A stretch of 64,000 nucleotides of DNA from Marixanthomonas sp002364245 (GTDB lineage Bacteria; Bacteroidota; Bacteroidia; Flavobacteriales; Flavobacteriaceae), in the NCBI GenBank assembly GCA_963973455.1, contig CAXAZF010000005.1, positions 62,001-126,000 of the forward strand. The letters run 5' to 3'. This document shows, one piece after another, positions 8,697 through 17,699 of the stretch. The translations under genes and the position numbers were made by a program. The notes under the pieces were generated by a model. The model made no database searches, was not told the origin of the DNA, and was given only the letters and a program-made list of their open reading frames with translations. Every line of letters begins with the position of its first letter. Position 1 is the stretch's first letter.

Positions 8697-9161
8697 TTAT
8701 GAATCCAACAGGTTTTTCCCCCAGTTATAGGCTTCAGTAAGATTTGAAAATGAAACAAAAGGCTTGTTAAAAAAAGCAGCTTCTACTTCAGTATTTTTTA
8801 CGCCAATGTTGCTTTTCGCAACAACTGCAATTCCTTTTAACGTAGGTACTTTTTCTAAATATTTATAATCTTGTGGGATTAATGAATACGAGTTTATCCT
8901 ATTGGAGATATATACCCAGGACGAAACTTTTAAATAAGTTAACCCTTTTACCAACACAGGAAAAGCATTTTTATAGGAAAGCGTAACTCCTTCTTTAGCT
9001 TCTACAATAGCAATATTGCCATAAAAATAAATAGTACCAATTTCACTTTCAAAAATATCTTTCAATATCGCTGAATCTGGCAGATTATGATGTGAAGGCT
9101 TTACTATCATAGCATGTGAAGATAGTAAATAATAACAAACGATTAAAAATGTTTTTTTCAT
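8697..9161 (-). CDS. Small conserved protein, STAS/SEC14-like
   Basis: A 154-residue protein. The core, from DSAILKDIFESEIGTIYFYGNIAIVEAKEGV to the end, alternates strand and helix and includes WVYISNRINSYSLIPQDYKYL and AIVAKSNIG-type segments. I associate these with small STAS/SEC14-like (SpoIIAA-like) proteins common in Flavobacteriia, whose function is unknown. The first 17 residues (MKKTFLIVCYYLLSSHA) look like a signal peptide, which is unusual for this group. The internal Met at residue 18 (ATG at 9110) is a realistic alternative start and would give a cytosolic protein. Confidence 0.6.
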   Translation of the reverse strand: MKKTFLIVCYYLLSSHAMIVKPSHHNLPDSAILKDIFESEIGTIYFYGNIAIVEAKEGVTLSYKNAFPVLVKGLTYLKVSSWVYISNRINSYSLIPQDYKYLEKVPTLKGIAVVAKSNIGVKNTEVEAAFFNKPFVSFSNLTEAYNWGKNLLDS

Positions 9162-9184
9162 ATTTTAATGAATGGTTAATATAG

Positions 9185-9192
9185 TACCTTTG
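9185..9192 (+). promoter_or_regulatory. -7 promoter element TACCTTTG in front of cvfB
   Basis: TACCTTTG matches TAnnTTTG and ends 5 bases before the ATG at 9198, the same spacing as in front of menD. No Shine-Dalgarno sequence fits between element and start codon. Confidence 0.55.
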
Positions 9193-9197
9193 CAGCT

Positions 9198-10028
9198 ATG
9201 ATCAATATAGGACAATACCAAACATTTACCATTTTAAGAGAAACCGATCCAGGTTTATACCTTGGTGACGGGGAAGAAAATGAAATTTTATTACCACATA
9301 AATACAAACCTGAAACATTTGAAGTAGGGGATGAAATTCAAGTATTTGTCTATCTGGACAATGAAGAGCGCCCTATCGCAACGACGCTTGAACCTTATGT
9401 AACATTAAATGAATTTGCTTACCTACAATGCAGTGATGTAAACAAGTATGGTGCCTTTATGGATTGGGGGCTGGAGAAACAGTTGTTTGTCCCATTTAAA
9501 GAACAAGCACGCCCAATGACAGCGGGCAGTTGGTACATTGTGTATTTATATTTAGATGATAAAACCAACCGTTTGGTGGGATCAAGTAAAACAAATCGTT
9601 TTTTAGATAACAGTAATGTTACCGTTGAAAAATATGAAAAAGTAGATATTCTGGTTACCCATTTAACCGATAAAGGAGCCAATGTTATTGTAAATGGAAA
9701 ACACCACGGACTCATCTATATTGATGAAATTTTTGAAGATATCCGTTCTGGAGATCGCTTAAAGGCCTACATAAAGAAGGTTCGGGAAGACAATAAGATA
9801 GACGTGGTACTGCAAGCACCTGGCTACCGAAGCATAGAACCCAATGCCAACTATATTTTAGATGAATTAAAAGCTGCTGGCGGGTTTTTACCCCTGCACG
9901 ATAAAAGCGACCCTGATACTATTAAAAACGAATTAGGACTAAGTAAAAAAAGCTTTAAAAAAGCAATAGGAAGTCTTTACAAGGATAAGCAGATTGTTAT
10001 AAAAAGTGATGGGATAGAGTTGGTTTGA
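9198..10028 (+). CDS. cvfB: S1-domain RNA-binding protein of the CvfB/YitL family
   Basis: A 276-residue protein with tandem S1-like OB folds (about residues 5-60, 70-130 and 145-210) and a C-terminal winged-helix segment (PDTIKNELGLSKKSFKKAIGSLYKDKQIVI, about 238-270). This is the order found in CvfB of Staphylococcus, which binds RNA and affects virulence gene expression. The segment LQCSDVNKYGAFMDWGLEKQLFVPFKEQ is the most conserved S1 portion. It is cytoplasmic and stands alone between convergent neighbours. The role in Bacteroidota is not known. Confidence 0.9.
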   Translation: MINIGQYQTFTILRETDPGLYLGDGEENEILLPHKYKPETFEVGDEIQVFVYLDNEERPIATTLEPYVTLNEFAYLQCSDVNKYGAFMDWGLEKQLFVPFKEQARPMTAGSWYIVYLYLDDKTNRLVGSSKTNRFLDNSNVTVEKYEKVDILVTHLTDKGANVIVNGKHHGLIYIDEIFEDIRSGDRLKAYIKKVREDNKIDVVLQAPGYRSIEPNANYILDELKAAGGFLPLHDKSDPDTIKNELGLSKKSFKKAIGSLYKDKQIVIKSDGIELV

Positions 10029-10044
10029 TAGCGTTTAATCAATA

Positions 10045-10593
10045 TCAATATTCCCGTACCTGAATACTTATCGTACTTTTACTGTCTTTATTTTTATAAA
10101 GGTTTATACCAGACTGCCGGTAATATGGGTTGTAATAATAAGGATTGCCATAATACGGATTTCCATAATAAGGCATTGTTTGGTTTTTATAAACTGAATT
10201 ATTTACACGGGAATACTCATCATCACTATAAACTTTAAACCTATTAGGCCCTTGTAGGCCTGGTTGTAAAAACTGACTATTCAGTCGAGCTGCAAACGGA
10301 TTGTTTTCGGTGGGTCTCGAATCAATAAAATTATTATCCTTTGTAGATGCTTCAATCATATCTACGGGTTGCCAATAATCATTAGTTGAAACCGAAACAG
10401 GTGCTAAGTTAGGAGTGAAAACCGAAATATTGCCAAAGTTTTGCCTATCGCCAAATACCTTGTATGGTACCAACTCTAAACTTTTAATTTCTGGAGATGG
10501 GGTTGCTTCAATGGAAAAATACTGGGTATCAAAATCAGATTGGCCAATAGCCAATACTGGTAAGATAAATAATATGACTACAAGTTTTTTCAT
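10045..10593 (-). CDS. Exported protein with Tyr/Asn/Pro-rich tail
   Basis: A 182-residue protein of no recognised family. Signal peptide MKKLVVILFILPVLAIG is cleaved near residue 17. The ATG at 10593 is preferred over an in-frame ATG six codons upstream because the signal peptide begins there and a good promoter lies about 28 bases before it. Near the C-terminus the motif YYGNPYYGNPYYYNPYYRQ is a short tandem repeat. The middle part mentions no known domain. Aromatic-rich repeats of this kind often sit at the cell surface, but no function can be given. Confidence 0.7.
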   Translation of the reverse strand: MKKLVVILFILPVLAIGQSDFDTQYFSIEATPSPEIKSLELVPYKVFGDRQNFGNISVFTPNLAPVSVSTNDYWQPVDMIEASTKDNNFIDSRPTENNPFAARLNSQFLQPGLQGPNRFKVYSDDEYSRVNNSVYKNQTMPYYGNPYYGNPYYYNPYYRQSGINLYKNKDSKSTISIQVREY

Positions 10594-10620
10594 CAGTATA
10601 AAAATACACAAATTTTAAGC

Positions 10621-10652
10621 CAAATTTATTTTTTCAGAAAAACAGTTTACAA
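10621..10652 (-). promoter_or_regulatory. Promoter TTG-N21-TAAATTTG
   Basis: Minus strand TAAATTTG (10628-10621) is preceded by TTG (10652-10650) at 21 bases, the full Bacteroidota promoter pattern. The TTG box overlaps the stop codon region of the C1 peptidase gene, so the following small gene has its own promoter. Confidence 0.6.
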
Positions 10653-11768
10653 CGCCAATTTTTTAGAAGTCGCCTTTGGCACAGCATCTTTGTGCACCAT
10701 AACGCTAATAGCTTTTAGTTTCATATAGGCTTCACTAAAATATACATACCCGCCATTTGCATTTCGGCTTTCATCGGTACCCCAACTATTTTTTACTTTG
10801 TAATATTTAGTACCATTTTGATCGCGCAACAAACCAGTAATATGCATTAAGTGGTCGTCGGTAGTGTCATAATTTTCAAATTCAGCCTGACGGTATTCTT
10901 GTGTAATGTTTTTTTCTGGATAGACACCTTGTAGCGCTTTTATGTTATTTTCTGAATCTTCAGGAATCACCGCAACCCCATCTTTTGAAGAAAACGTGCG
11001 TTCGCTCACATCACAATCCAATTCAACCGTAAAGCCGTTTTCAAGGGCATTGTCAATAGTCGATATCATTTCATCTAAAGGAACATTATAAAAACTACCA
11101 TTACTCCAGTTATCTGGTATATTTAAAATAAATTTTGAATAGAATGGGGCATGATTGAAAGATGTGATAGTAATGTAATCTTCAGGGGCTATTTTGGTCA
11201 TCTTCAAAAAAGACTCGGGAGTGTATTGTTTTCCTTCAAACTGAAATGTTTTCGGGTTACTGCCCAAATATACATCTAACACGCTCGAAACAGCTTTTTT
11301 CCACTTGGGGCTTAAAGCTTTTGCCGGATTGTCAATATAAGTTTCAAGCATAGACTTTAAAACAGCGACCAATTCGGCGTGGTTATGATTTTCTTCTTTG
11401 GCAAACAAACCACTGTATGCCTCTTGTGTAACCAAACCATAATCACGAACAGAGTTAATTACATCGTGTGCCAATCCACCTTCGCTAAACTGCGCCTTAC
11501 CTTGTCGCATCACAAAATTTTCGGCCTTTTTTGGGTAAGTGTTTCGTACCTGGTACATTTCGGAAAGATTAATTTGCTTTCCGGTTAATCTGATTATTTC
11601 AGACTCTAAAAAAGAGGAAGTGGAAAAACTCCAACAGGTTCCCGTGCGGCCTTGGCTTATAACGGGTGTAGTTTCCAGATCAATTTCCGTAGTGAACTTA
11701 TAAGCTTCTTGAGCAGTTATAGTTAGTGTTGAAAGGATAATTCCGAAGAAAAATAATAGGTTTTTCAT
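10647..11768 (-). CDS. Exported C1-family cysteine peptidase (bleomycin hydrolase-like)
   Basis: A 373-residue papain-fold peptidase of the C1B group (bleomycin hydrolase / aminopeptidase C). Signal peptide MKNLLFFFGIILSTLTITAQ sends it across the inner membrane. Catalytic Cys lies in QGRTGTCWSFSTSSFLESE (about residues 38-56), His in DDHLMHITGL (about 320) and Asn in YYKVKNSWGTDE (about 336). Classical aminopeptidase C is cytosolic, so the export signal marks the periplasmic/secreted branch common in Bacteroidota. The ATG at 11768 is chosen because it begins the signal peptide. Confidence 0.9.
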   Translation of the reverse strand: MKNLLFFFGIILSTLTITAQEAYKFTTEIDLETTPVISQGRTGTCWSFSTSSFLESEIIRLTGKQINLSEMYQVRNTYPKKAENFVMRQGKAQFSEGGLAHDVINSVRDYGLVTQEAYSGLFAKEENHNHAELVAVLKSMLETYIDNPAKALSPKWKKAVSSVLDVYLGSNPKTFQFEGKQYTPESFLKMTKIAPEDYITITSFNHAPFYSKFILNIPDNWSNGSFYNVPLDEMISTIDNALENGFTVELDCDVSERTFSSKDGVAVIPEDSENNIKALQGVYPEKNITQEYRQAEFENYDTTDDHLMHITGLLRDQNGTKYYKVKNSWGTDESRNANGGYVYFSEAYMKLKAISVMVHKDAVPKATSKKLAL

Positions 11769-11849
11769 TAGTTTTAAGTAAATATGGATTAGCATAGAAT
11801 TATTCCCAGCTTCAAGGGAATTAGTATCTTTACCGTAAAAATATAAAAT

Positions 11850-12689
11850 ATGAGCACACCCAACTGGAAAACAGCTAAAGAATATTCAGATATCACCTAT
11901 AAAAAGTCAAATGGCGTAGCCCGGATCGCTTTTAACCGTCCCGATGTTCGCAATGCTTTTCGACCTAAAACCACTTCTGAATTGCTGGATGCTTTTCACG
12001 ATGCACAAGAAGATACCACTGTTGGGGTGGTATTGTTATCTGCCGAAGGTCCTTCTTCTAAAGATGGCGTCTATAGTTTTTGTAGTGGTGGTGATCAAAA
12101 AGCGCGCGGACACCAAGGTTATGTAGGTGAGGATGGATACCATCGCTTAAATATTTTGGAGGTACAACGGTTAATCCGTTTTATGCCAAAAGCTGTTATT
12201 TGTGTAGTCCCTGGTTGGGCTGTTGGTGGCGGTCATAGTTTGCACGTGGTTTGCGATATGACGTTAGCCAGTAAAGAACACGCCATTTTTAAACAAACCG
12301 ATGCAGATGTAACTAGTTTTGATGGTGGCTACGGAAGTGCTTATTTAGCTAAAATGGTAGGGCAGAAAAAAGCACGTGAAATATTTTTCCTCGGAAGAAA
12401 TTACAGCGCACAAGAAGCTTTTGAAATGGGTATGGTTAACGCCGTGATTCCGCATGACGAATTAGAACAAACCGCTTACGAATGGGCGCAGGAAGTATTG
12501 GGAAAGTCACCAACTTCTATAAAGATGCTAAAATTTGCAATGAACCTAACCGATGACGGAATGGTCGGGCAACAAGTGTTTGCTGGAGAAGCTACACGTT
12601 TAGCATACATGACCGAAGAAGCAAAAGAAGGTCGAGATGCCTTTTTAGAAAAAAGAAAACCTAATTTTGATAAAAAGTGGTTGCCATAA
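11850..12689 (+). CDS. menB: 1,4-dihydroxy-2-naphthoyl-CoA synthase
   Basis: A 279-residue crotonase-fold enzyme that cyclises o-succinylbenzoyl-CoA in the menaquinone pathway. It shows NRPDVRNAFRPKT (28-40), FCSGGDQKARGHQGYVG (about 77-93, the MenB-specific oxyanion loop), VPGWAVGGGHSLHVVCDM (about 119-136) and DADVTSFDGGYGS (about 150-162). Length matches E. coli MenB. A weak TATCTTTA element lies 18 bases before the ATG. menC, menE and menA are not in the window. It is separated from menD by four unrelated genes and ends 3 bases before a convergent gene. Confidence 0.97.
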   Translation: MSTPNWKTAKEYSDITYKKSNGVARIAFNRPDVRNAFRPKTTSELLDAFHDAQEDTTVGVVLLSAEGPSSKDGVYSFCSGGDQKARGHQGYVGEDGYHRLNILEVQRLIRFMPKAVICVVPGWAVGGGHSLHVVCDMTLASKEHAIFKQTDADVTSFDGGYGSAYLAKMVGQKKAREIFFLGRNYSAQEAFEMGMVNAVIPHDELEQTAYEWAQEVLGKSPTSIKMLKFAMNLTDDGMVGQQVFAGEATRLAYMTEEAKEGRDAFLEKRKPNFDKKWLP

Positions 12690-12692
12690 AAG

Positions 12693-13664
12693 TTAGGCAA
12701 CCTTCAACTCTTTTTCCTTTTTTTCTTCTTTAATTTCTGCTTCAAGTTTTTCCTTAGCCATTTCTTTGCGAATTTGCTTTATGGTTAAGGTGCTACCGTC
12801 GTGGCTCCAACCTGGAGGGCCAAATGCGTACATAAATTTGTGGTACCACTTTTTGGACTTTTTCATATCCTGCCAAATGTTTTGGTATTCGTGCATTAAA
12901 ATTACGTAGAGGTTATAAGAGTTTGGTGGGGTAGAAACACCGTATTGAATATCAATATCATCATCCAGCTCTTTCCAAGTGCCAAACATTCTATCAAAAG
13001 CATTTAAAATACCGCCGTGGTTTTTGTCCATATACTCAATGTTGCAAGCATGGTGTACTTGGTGCATGGTATGGGTGTTGATGAACTTTTCAATAAAACC
13101 TAAATTTTTAATGTATTTAGTGTGCAACTGAAATTGCCACAACGCTTCAATACCTAAGCAAACCACTAACATTTCTGGTGGGAAGCCGATGATGACAATC
13201 CAAACATAGAAAAACGGTTTGTACAATATGGTAAACCAACCGTTCCTGATTGCGGTCCCCAAATTAAAATTATCGGATGAGTGATGAACAATATGTGCTG
13301 CCCAAAGAAAACGAACCATATGGTTTTGCCTATGAAACCAATAGTAAGTAAAATCATCTAACAACATACAGATTATCCAAACATACCAAGCATATCCAAA
13401 AGATTCGTAGCCCATAATATTGGTGCGAACTCCATCTACAACAGGATTAAAAATATCGTACGCAAAATTAAAAACGAGGATGATGGAAACCGTTTTAATC
13501 AACGCTCCTAAAATAGCAGAGCCAATACCAAGGGATAAACTAGAAAAGAAGTCCCTCCATTTATAGAGGCTTTTATCATCAAAAACTTTACTGTATGAAA
13601 GCTCTAATGCAATAAATCCTAAAAAACAAGGTACCCCATATACTAACGGGTTTGTAAAATCCAT
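12693..13664 (-). CDS. Sterol desaturase / fatty acid hydroxylase family membrane protein
   Basis: A 323-residue membrane di-iron oxygenase. Four to five hydrophobic segments carry the His boxes HRQNH (about 117-121), HIVHHSSD (about 129-136) and HTMHQVHH (about 206-213), the set that binds iron in the FA_hydroxylase family. The C-terminal 45 residues are unusually charged (KEMAKEKLEAEIKEEKKEKE) and probably cytosolic. Family members hydroxylate or desaturate sterols, carotenoids or fatty acids. Which lipid is used here cannot be read from the sequence. Confidence 0.9.
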   Translation of the reverse strand: MDFTNPLVYGVPCFLGFIALELSYSKVFDDKSLYKWRDFFSSLSLGIGSAILGALIKTVSIILVFNFAYDIFNPVVDGVRTNIMGYESFGYAWYVWIICMLLDDFTYYWFHRQNHMVRFLWAAHIVHHSSDNFNLGTAIRNGWFTILYKPFFYVWIVIIGFPPEMLVVCLGIEALWQFQLHTKYIKNLGFIEKFINTHTMHQVHHACNIEYMDKNHGGILNAFDRMFGTWKELDDDIDIQYGVSTPPNSYNLYVILMHEYQNIWQDMKKSKKWYHKFMYAFGPPGWSHDGSTLTIKQIRKEMAKEKLEAEIKEEKKEKELKVA

Positions 13665-13804
13665 TCTCTATAAATTATTGAAATTATTAATTTTTGGGAC
13701 TAAAGTTTGCAAGATAAAGCTTATAAACTCAACTCAATATCATAACAGAACTTTTTCTAATAAATTGCTATATGAATATAGAAAATCACGCTAAAAAGAA
13801 TAAG

Positions 13805-14701
13805 TTATATCTCTTTTACTACAAAAAAACCATCATTTCCCTGCGATTGGTATAGTGGCATAAAAATATATGCATTCCAATCACTTGTAACAGGTTTACC
13901 ATTATGATGCGCTAATAACTCTCCCTTTTTAATTTGCTGAAAATTTTTATAACCTGATTCCATGGAAAAAGTGTCATCGTCTTCAAGTCCGTGGCGGTAT
14001 TCTATTTCAAATGTTTTTTGATTTTCTTTTTGTTTCTGAAGTTTTGAAACTGATTCAGGAAACTTTGAAAGTTTATTTAAATCTAAATCACAAGCTTCTT
14101 GCAGTGCAATCCAAATAGTGCCTTCGTGATTTATTATCGATTCTGGATCATCATGTTGTCCGGCTTCCAAAACGAATCCAGTTAAACCCTGTCGGCTCAT
14201 ATACCCATCTGTGGTTCCATAAACGATATCTGAAAAACCTCTAATTATGTGAGTAGGGAAGTGGTGCGCCCAACTATCGTTATCGTGTACATCTTGCACC
14301 GAAGCATACGGTAAACTATCTGATGAAGTAGTATGGCAGTCTAAAAAATAGCGCTTTGTATACTCTGAAGCAGGGTAGTTATTCAGTACTTCAATAATAC
14401 TGAACATTTCCTCTTTTTCATTGGTGTCTGTAATATGCTTTTCAATATTCTCTTTTGTCCAGGTTCGGTTTAAATCTTCATCAATAAAGCGAACCTCTTT
14501 ATTAAGTGCTTTTTTATTACCGGCAACCCCAACAATAGTTCCTTTTATTTCAGGTTTTGAAACTGAAAGTTCAGCAAAGACTTTTTCTAAAGCGATAATT
14601 CCACTGGGTTCATTACCATGGACTCCCGCGGTAACAAACAGCAAAGGACCTTTGTTGTTACTGCTATATTTTCCTATTATCCTTGAAATTTCTTTCTTCA
14701 A
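13805..14701 (-). CDS. Succinylglutamate desuccinylase/aspartoacylase-family zinc enzyme
   Basis: A 298-residue M14-like amidohydrolase. The zinc ligands are His28 and Glu31 in TAGVHGNEPSG and His123 in LDCHTTSSDS. DLNR (76-79) supplies the substrate-carboxylate Arg typical of AstE/aspartoacylase. The C-terminal beta domain (YRHGLEDDDTFSMESGYKNFQQIKKGELLAHHNG) is the usual lid. The family removes N-acyl groups from amino acids or trims peptides. It is the third gene of a minus-strand run after the DUF1704 peptidase and the ATP-grasp ligase (52 bases behind the latter), so its substrate may be the ligase product. That link is inferred. Confidence 0.88.
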   Translation of the reverse strand: MKKEISRIIGKYSSNNKGPLLFVTAGVHGNEPSGIIALEKVFAELSVSKPEIKGTIVGVAGNKKALNKEVRFIDEDLNRTWTKENIEKHITDTNEKEEMFSIIEVLNNYPASEYTKRYFLDCHTTSSDSLPYASVQDVHDNDSWAHHFPTHIIRGFSDIVYGTTDGYMSRQGLTGFVLEAGQHDDPESIINHEGTIWIALQEACDLDLNKLSKFPESVSKLQKQKENQKTFEIEYRHGLEDDDTFSMESGYKNFQQIKKGELLAHHNGKPVTSDWNAYIFMPLYQSQGNDGFFVVKEI

Positions 14702-14753
14702 AATATTTCTTTTTAGCTTCAGAAGTAATTATTTAATTTCATCTACTATCTAT

Positions 14754-15806
14754 CTAGTCCATCGTTGCCAATTGCCGATTGGAAAGACTTTTTTTATAAT
14801 GTGTTTTGTGTTCTATTTTTCGTTCTATGGCTTTGATTACTGTCTCGGTAAAGTCTGGCAGGCCAATATCGTTACAGTAATCCAATCCGCCGGGACTTAG
14901 TACATTTATTTCAATCAACTTATCTTTAACGATATCCAGTCCAACAAAAAATAGCCCGTCCCTAATTAACTTAGGTGCCGTAACATCAACAATTCGTTGC
15001 ATTTCGTCGGTCAACTTTCCTTTTTCAGCTTTTCCACCGAGTGCGAGGTTACTCCTAAATTCAGAATCATCTTTATTTACCCTCCGTATAACAGCTTGTT
15101 CGCCATCTTCTTCTAAAATTTTACCATTCATTAAAATGACGCGTACATCGCCTTTTGAAACTTCTGGTAGAAACTCTTGCGCAATTACATATCCCTTTTC
15201 GCTGATGGTTTCGATAATTTGGTTGAGGTTCTTCTTGTCCTTATCAATTAAATAAACATTTTGACCTCCCGAACCCTCCAAGGGTTTTAATACCATCTTT
15301 TTACCATTCTCTTTCCAAAACTTTAATAGGTCTTCTTTGTTTCGGGTAATTAAACTATTTGGTTTTATAATGGAAGGCAACTCTTCAAAATATAGTTTGT
15401 CAATAAAAGCATGGGACATGGCAAAAGCATCGTTCAACACCAAAATGCCGCTTTGTTGAATCATACGTGCAAAGGCAATTCCACTGTGCTCGGCCCAATG
15501 TCTATCATCTGTTTCCTCAGTTGGATTATTCCGAAGAAAAAGTACATCAAGATCTGAACTACTTATCACTTTATATTTCAGTTCTTCATCTTGTACGCGT
15601 TCCCAAAATTTTTCTACTGTTCTGGATTTTGGTGTTTTTGGTACTTTTTTACACCGCAAACTGATGGGTTTGTCATGGTGAAAAATAAAGTCACCTACGC
15701 TCATTACGTACAAATCGTGCCCTCTCTCGTGTGCTTTTTTCATTAACACTACCGAAGTTCCTATAGCTTCGGATTCTATATCGCTAATTACAAAACATAT
15801 CTTCAT
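14754..15806 (-). CDS. Glutathione synthetase-like ATP-grasp ligase
   Basis: A 350-residue ATP-grasp protein resembling GshB. The pre-ATP-grasp domain is residues 1-120 (MKICFVISDIESEAIGTS). ATP-binding elements follow: MVLKPLEGSGGQNVY (about 170-184), VIAQEFLPEVSKGDVRVIL (about 208-226), SNLALGGKAEKG (about 252-263) and the Mg-binding FVGLDIVKDKLIEINVLSPGG (about 290-310). The family joins a carboxylate to an amine. No gshA is visible nearby, and the neighbours are two metallo-amidohydrolases, so a dedicated peptide or peptide-like product is as likely as glutathione. It starts 2 bases after the DUF1704 gene. Confidence 0.85.
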   Translation of the reverse strand: MKICFVISDIESEAIGTSVVLMKKAHERGHDLYVMSVGDFIFHHDKPISLRCKKVPKTPKSRTVEKFWERVQDEELKYKVISSSDLDVLFLRNNPTEETDDRHWAEHSGIAFARMIQQSGILVLNDAFAMSHAFIDKLYFEELPSIIKPNSLITRNKEDLLKFWKENGKKMVLKPLEGSGGQNVYLIDKDKKNLNQIIETISEKGYVIAQEFLPEVSKGDVRVILMNGKILEEDGEQAVIRRVNKDDSEFRSNLALGGKAEKGKLTDEMQRIVDVTAPKLIRDGLFFVGLDIVKDKLIEINVLSPGGLDYCNDIGLPDFTETVIKAIERKIEHKTHYKKSLSNRQLATMD

Positions 15807-15808
15807 TT

Positions 15809-17647
15809 TTATATCATTTTAGAAAGGGCCAGCCCTTGTTTTAGTTTATCAATTTTTTCTTTAAAGTCTTTTTGTTCTAAATACCTAGGTTTTAATTTAG
15901 GTGGTGTTAAAAGTCCCCTGTCGGTTAAATCCTTGATTACATCGACGTGTTTTAAGGCAAATTTTCCCGCCAAAAGAGGTTCCAGTTCGCCGCCATCAAT
16001 TAAATAATCTCGAAGCTCCACCAACCCTTTTAAGTAAATAATATCTTTTAAAAACCCACCTCCCTGAAACATTCTGGAAGTAATATTAAAAGCCGGTTCT
16101 TTTGAAAAACCGTATTCTCTGTGTAGTAAGTTGAAAACTTGTTTAAAGTGAGCACCATTTAATAAAGCATCACCAGCAATTACCCTTCCGGCTAATATAC
16201 GAAGTCGATTGCCAGACAACCCACCAATTAAATATTCTGAAAGTACTGCAATACCTTCCTGAAGAGCGTCATAATCGGCAAATCCTGCTGCCATTTGGCT
16301 GAGCGATTGTTTGCAACCGTTGTAATAGGTCAATGCGTGTGTACCAATTTCGTGTTGTAATAAGGCATTAGCCCCGTTTTTAGTCATTTTATAATCGGAA
16401 GGCAAATACAACTCGCCTCGCGAAACCATTATAATATTAACATCATCCCGAATGTGGATTTTCCCTTTATAATCTGGCGCTTGTTTTTTAAAATAATCAA
16501 ATTCTTCTTCAGCTAATTTTGCGAAAGCCTTGGCATCGACCTGCATGCGTTCTTCTTGTGTATGGTCTTCAGAGATATTTTGAAGAATTAGCTTAGCTTC
16601 GGTCAATACATTTTTTTCAAGTCCTTTGTATAAACGAACACTACTATAAAAGAAATTTTTTGAATCGCGTTCTTTTAACATAGTGAGTTGATGGTCTATT
16701 TCTTCCCGTTTTTCATCAAAGAGATAGGAAAGTGCAGGATCATCAATTTCATCAATTCTTAGGTTGTATAACTTACGTTTCAGCAAATCTGGATCTACTG
16801 GTAGCAACCTATAGTGATAGTTGTTTATTTCTTCAAAATTAGTTTCGAAAAAACGTTCTCTAAGTGCTTGAATATTTACAGGGGCTACTAACAGCAAAAA
16901 TTGATAACTGGATTCAATTTCGGTAAGTTGTTTGTCAATTTTAAATACTTCGGAATGAATGTCACGTTTACCCAATGCGTGAAAATTAGCCAATTTTGAC
17001 GTAGTCTGTACCCTTACAAACTCAAAAATGGCTTTTTGAATTGCTTCTACAAAATTGTCCCTAAACTTTCTGAAGTAAACAGGATACACATTATCATGTA
17101 CATCACGATAAACGGGAGGGACTTCAAGACCTATTAAAGTTCCTCCTTTGGCTTTGATGTCTTCAATGCTAAAAAGCGGTGTAACTTCTTCAAGTTGACG
17201 TTGTTTAGTTTGCTCAATGCGTGCCGTAAGTTGTACGTTGTATTTTCTACTCGGGATTTTACAGAGCTCGTCTTTTAAAACATCTAACGAGACAGGTAAT
17301 TTGTGCGAAGGCCCTCGTATTACAAACTCGGTGCTATTGGTGTTTCCACTGAAAATTTCCAATAGTATAAAAGAACCGAATTTGCTAGCCATTTTTTCGG
17401 TAAGCTTTGAAATAAACTCTTGAAAAAAATCAAAATTTTCCTCTCCAATAATTAAATAGGAAGCACCGCTTCGAGCTAAGCGTAAAGTAGCTTTATCATC
17501 TGGTTTTTTTCTATAAATAAGCAGGGATGGTACATCGTGTTCCAAAAATAGATACCCGTCATGCGGCAATGGACAAACAGTGCGTTCGCCGGGGGTTAAA
17601 TCGTTTAAAATTTGTTCTGTTTTTTTTGAAGTTTCAGATACCTTCAT
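15809..17647 (-). CDS. DUF1704 (QEGLA-motif) metallopeptidase-like protein
   Basis: A 612-residue cytoplasmic protein of the family annotated as flavohemoglobin expression-modulating QEGLA motif protein. The zinc motif is HEIGTH (about residues 432-437), with the downstream Glu in QEGIAVLSE (about 461-469), a slight variant of QEGLA. This is the DUF1704 active site, shared with the eukaryotic tubulin tyrosine carboxypeptidase MATCAP, which points to a carboxypeptidase. The N-terminal 350 residues are specific to the family. It is first of three minus-strand genes, followed after 2 bases by the ATP-grasp ligase. The bacterial substrate is unknown to me. Confidence 0.85.
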   Translation of the reverse strand: MKVSETSKKTEQILNDLTPGERTVCPLPHDGYLFLEHDVPSLLIYRKKPDDKATLRLARSGASYLIIGEENFDFFQEFISKLTEKMASKFGSFILLEIFSGNTNSTEFVIRGPSHKLPVSLDVLKDELCKIPSRKYNVQLTARIEQTKQRQLEEVTPLFSIEDIKAKGGTLIGLEVPPVYRDVHDNVYPVYFRKFRDNFVEAIQKAIFEFVRVQTTSKLANFHALGKRDIHSEVFKIDKQLTEIESSYQFLLLVAPVNIQALRERFFETNFEEINNYHYRLLPVDPDLLKRKLYNLRIDEIDDPALSYLFDEKREEIDHQLTMLKERDSKNFFYSSVRLYKGLEKNVLTEAKLILQNISEDHTQEERMQVDAKAFAKLAEEEFDYFKKQAPDYKGKIHIRDDVNIIMVSRGELYLPSDYKMTKNGANALLQHEIGTHALTYYNGCKQSLSQMAAGFADYDALQEGIAVLSEYLIGGLSGNRLRILAGRVIAGDALLNGAHFKQVFNLLHREYGFSKEPAFNITSRMFQGGGFLKDIIYLKGLVELRDYLIDGGELEPLLAGKFALKHVDVIKDLTDRGLLTPPKLKPRYLEQKDFKEKIDKLKQGLALSKMI

Positions 17648-17699
17648 TATTCTTCTTATTGCTTAATATATTCTTAATAATTTTATCTAAGCATAAGAT

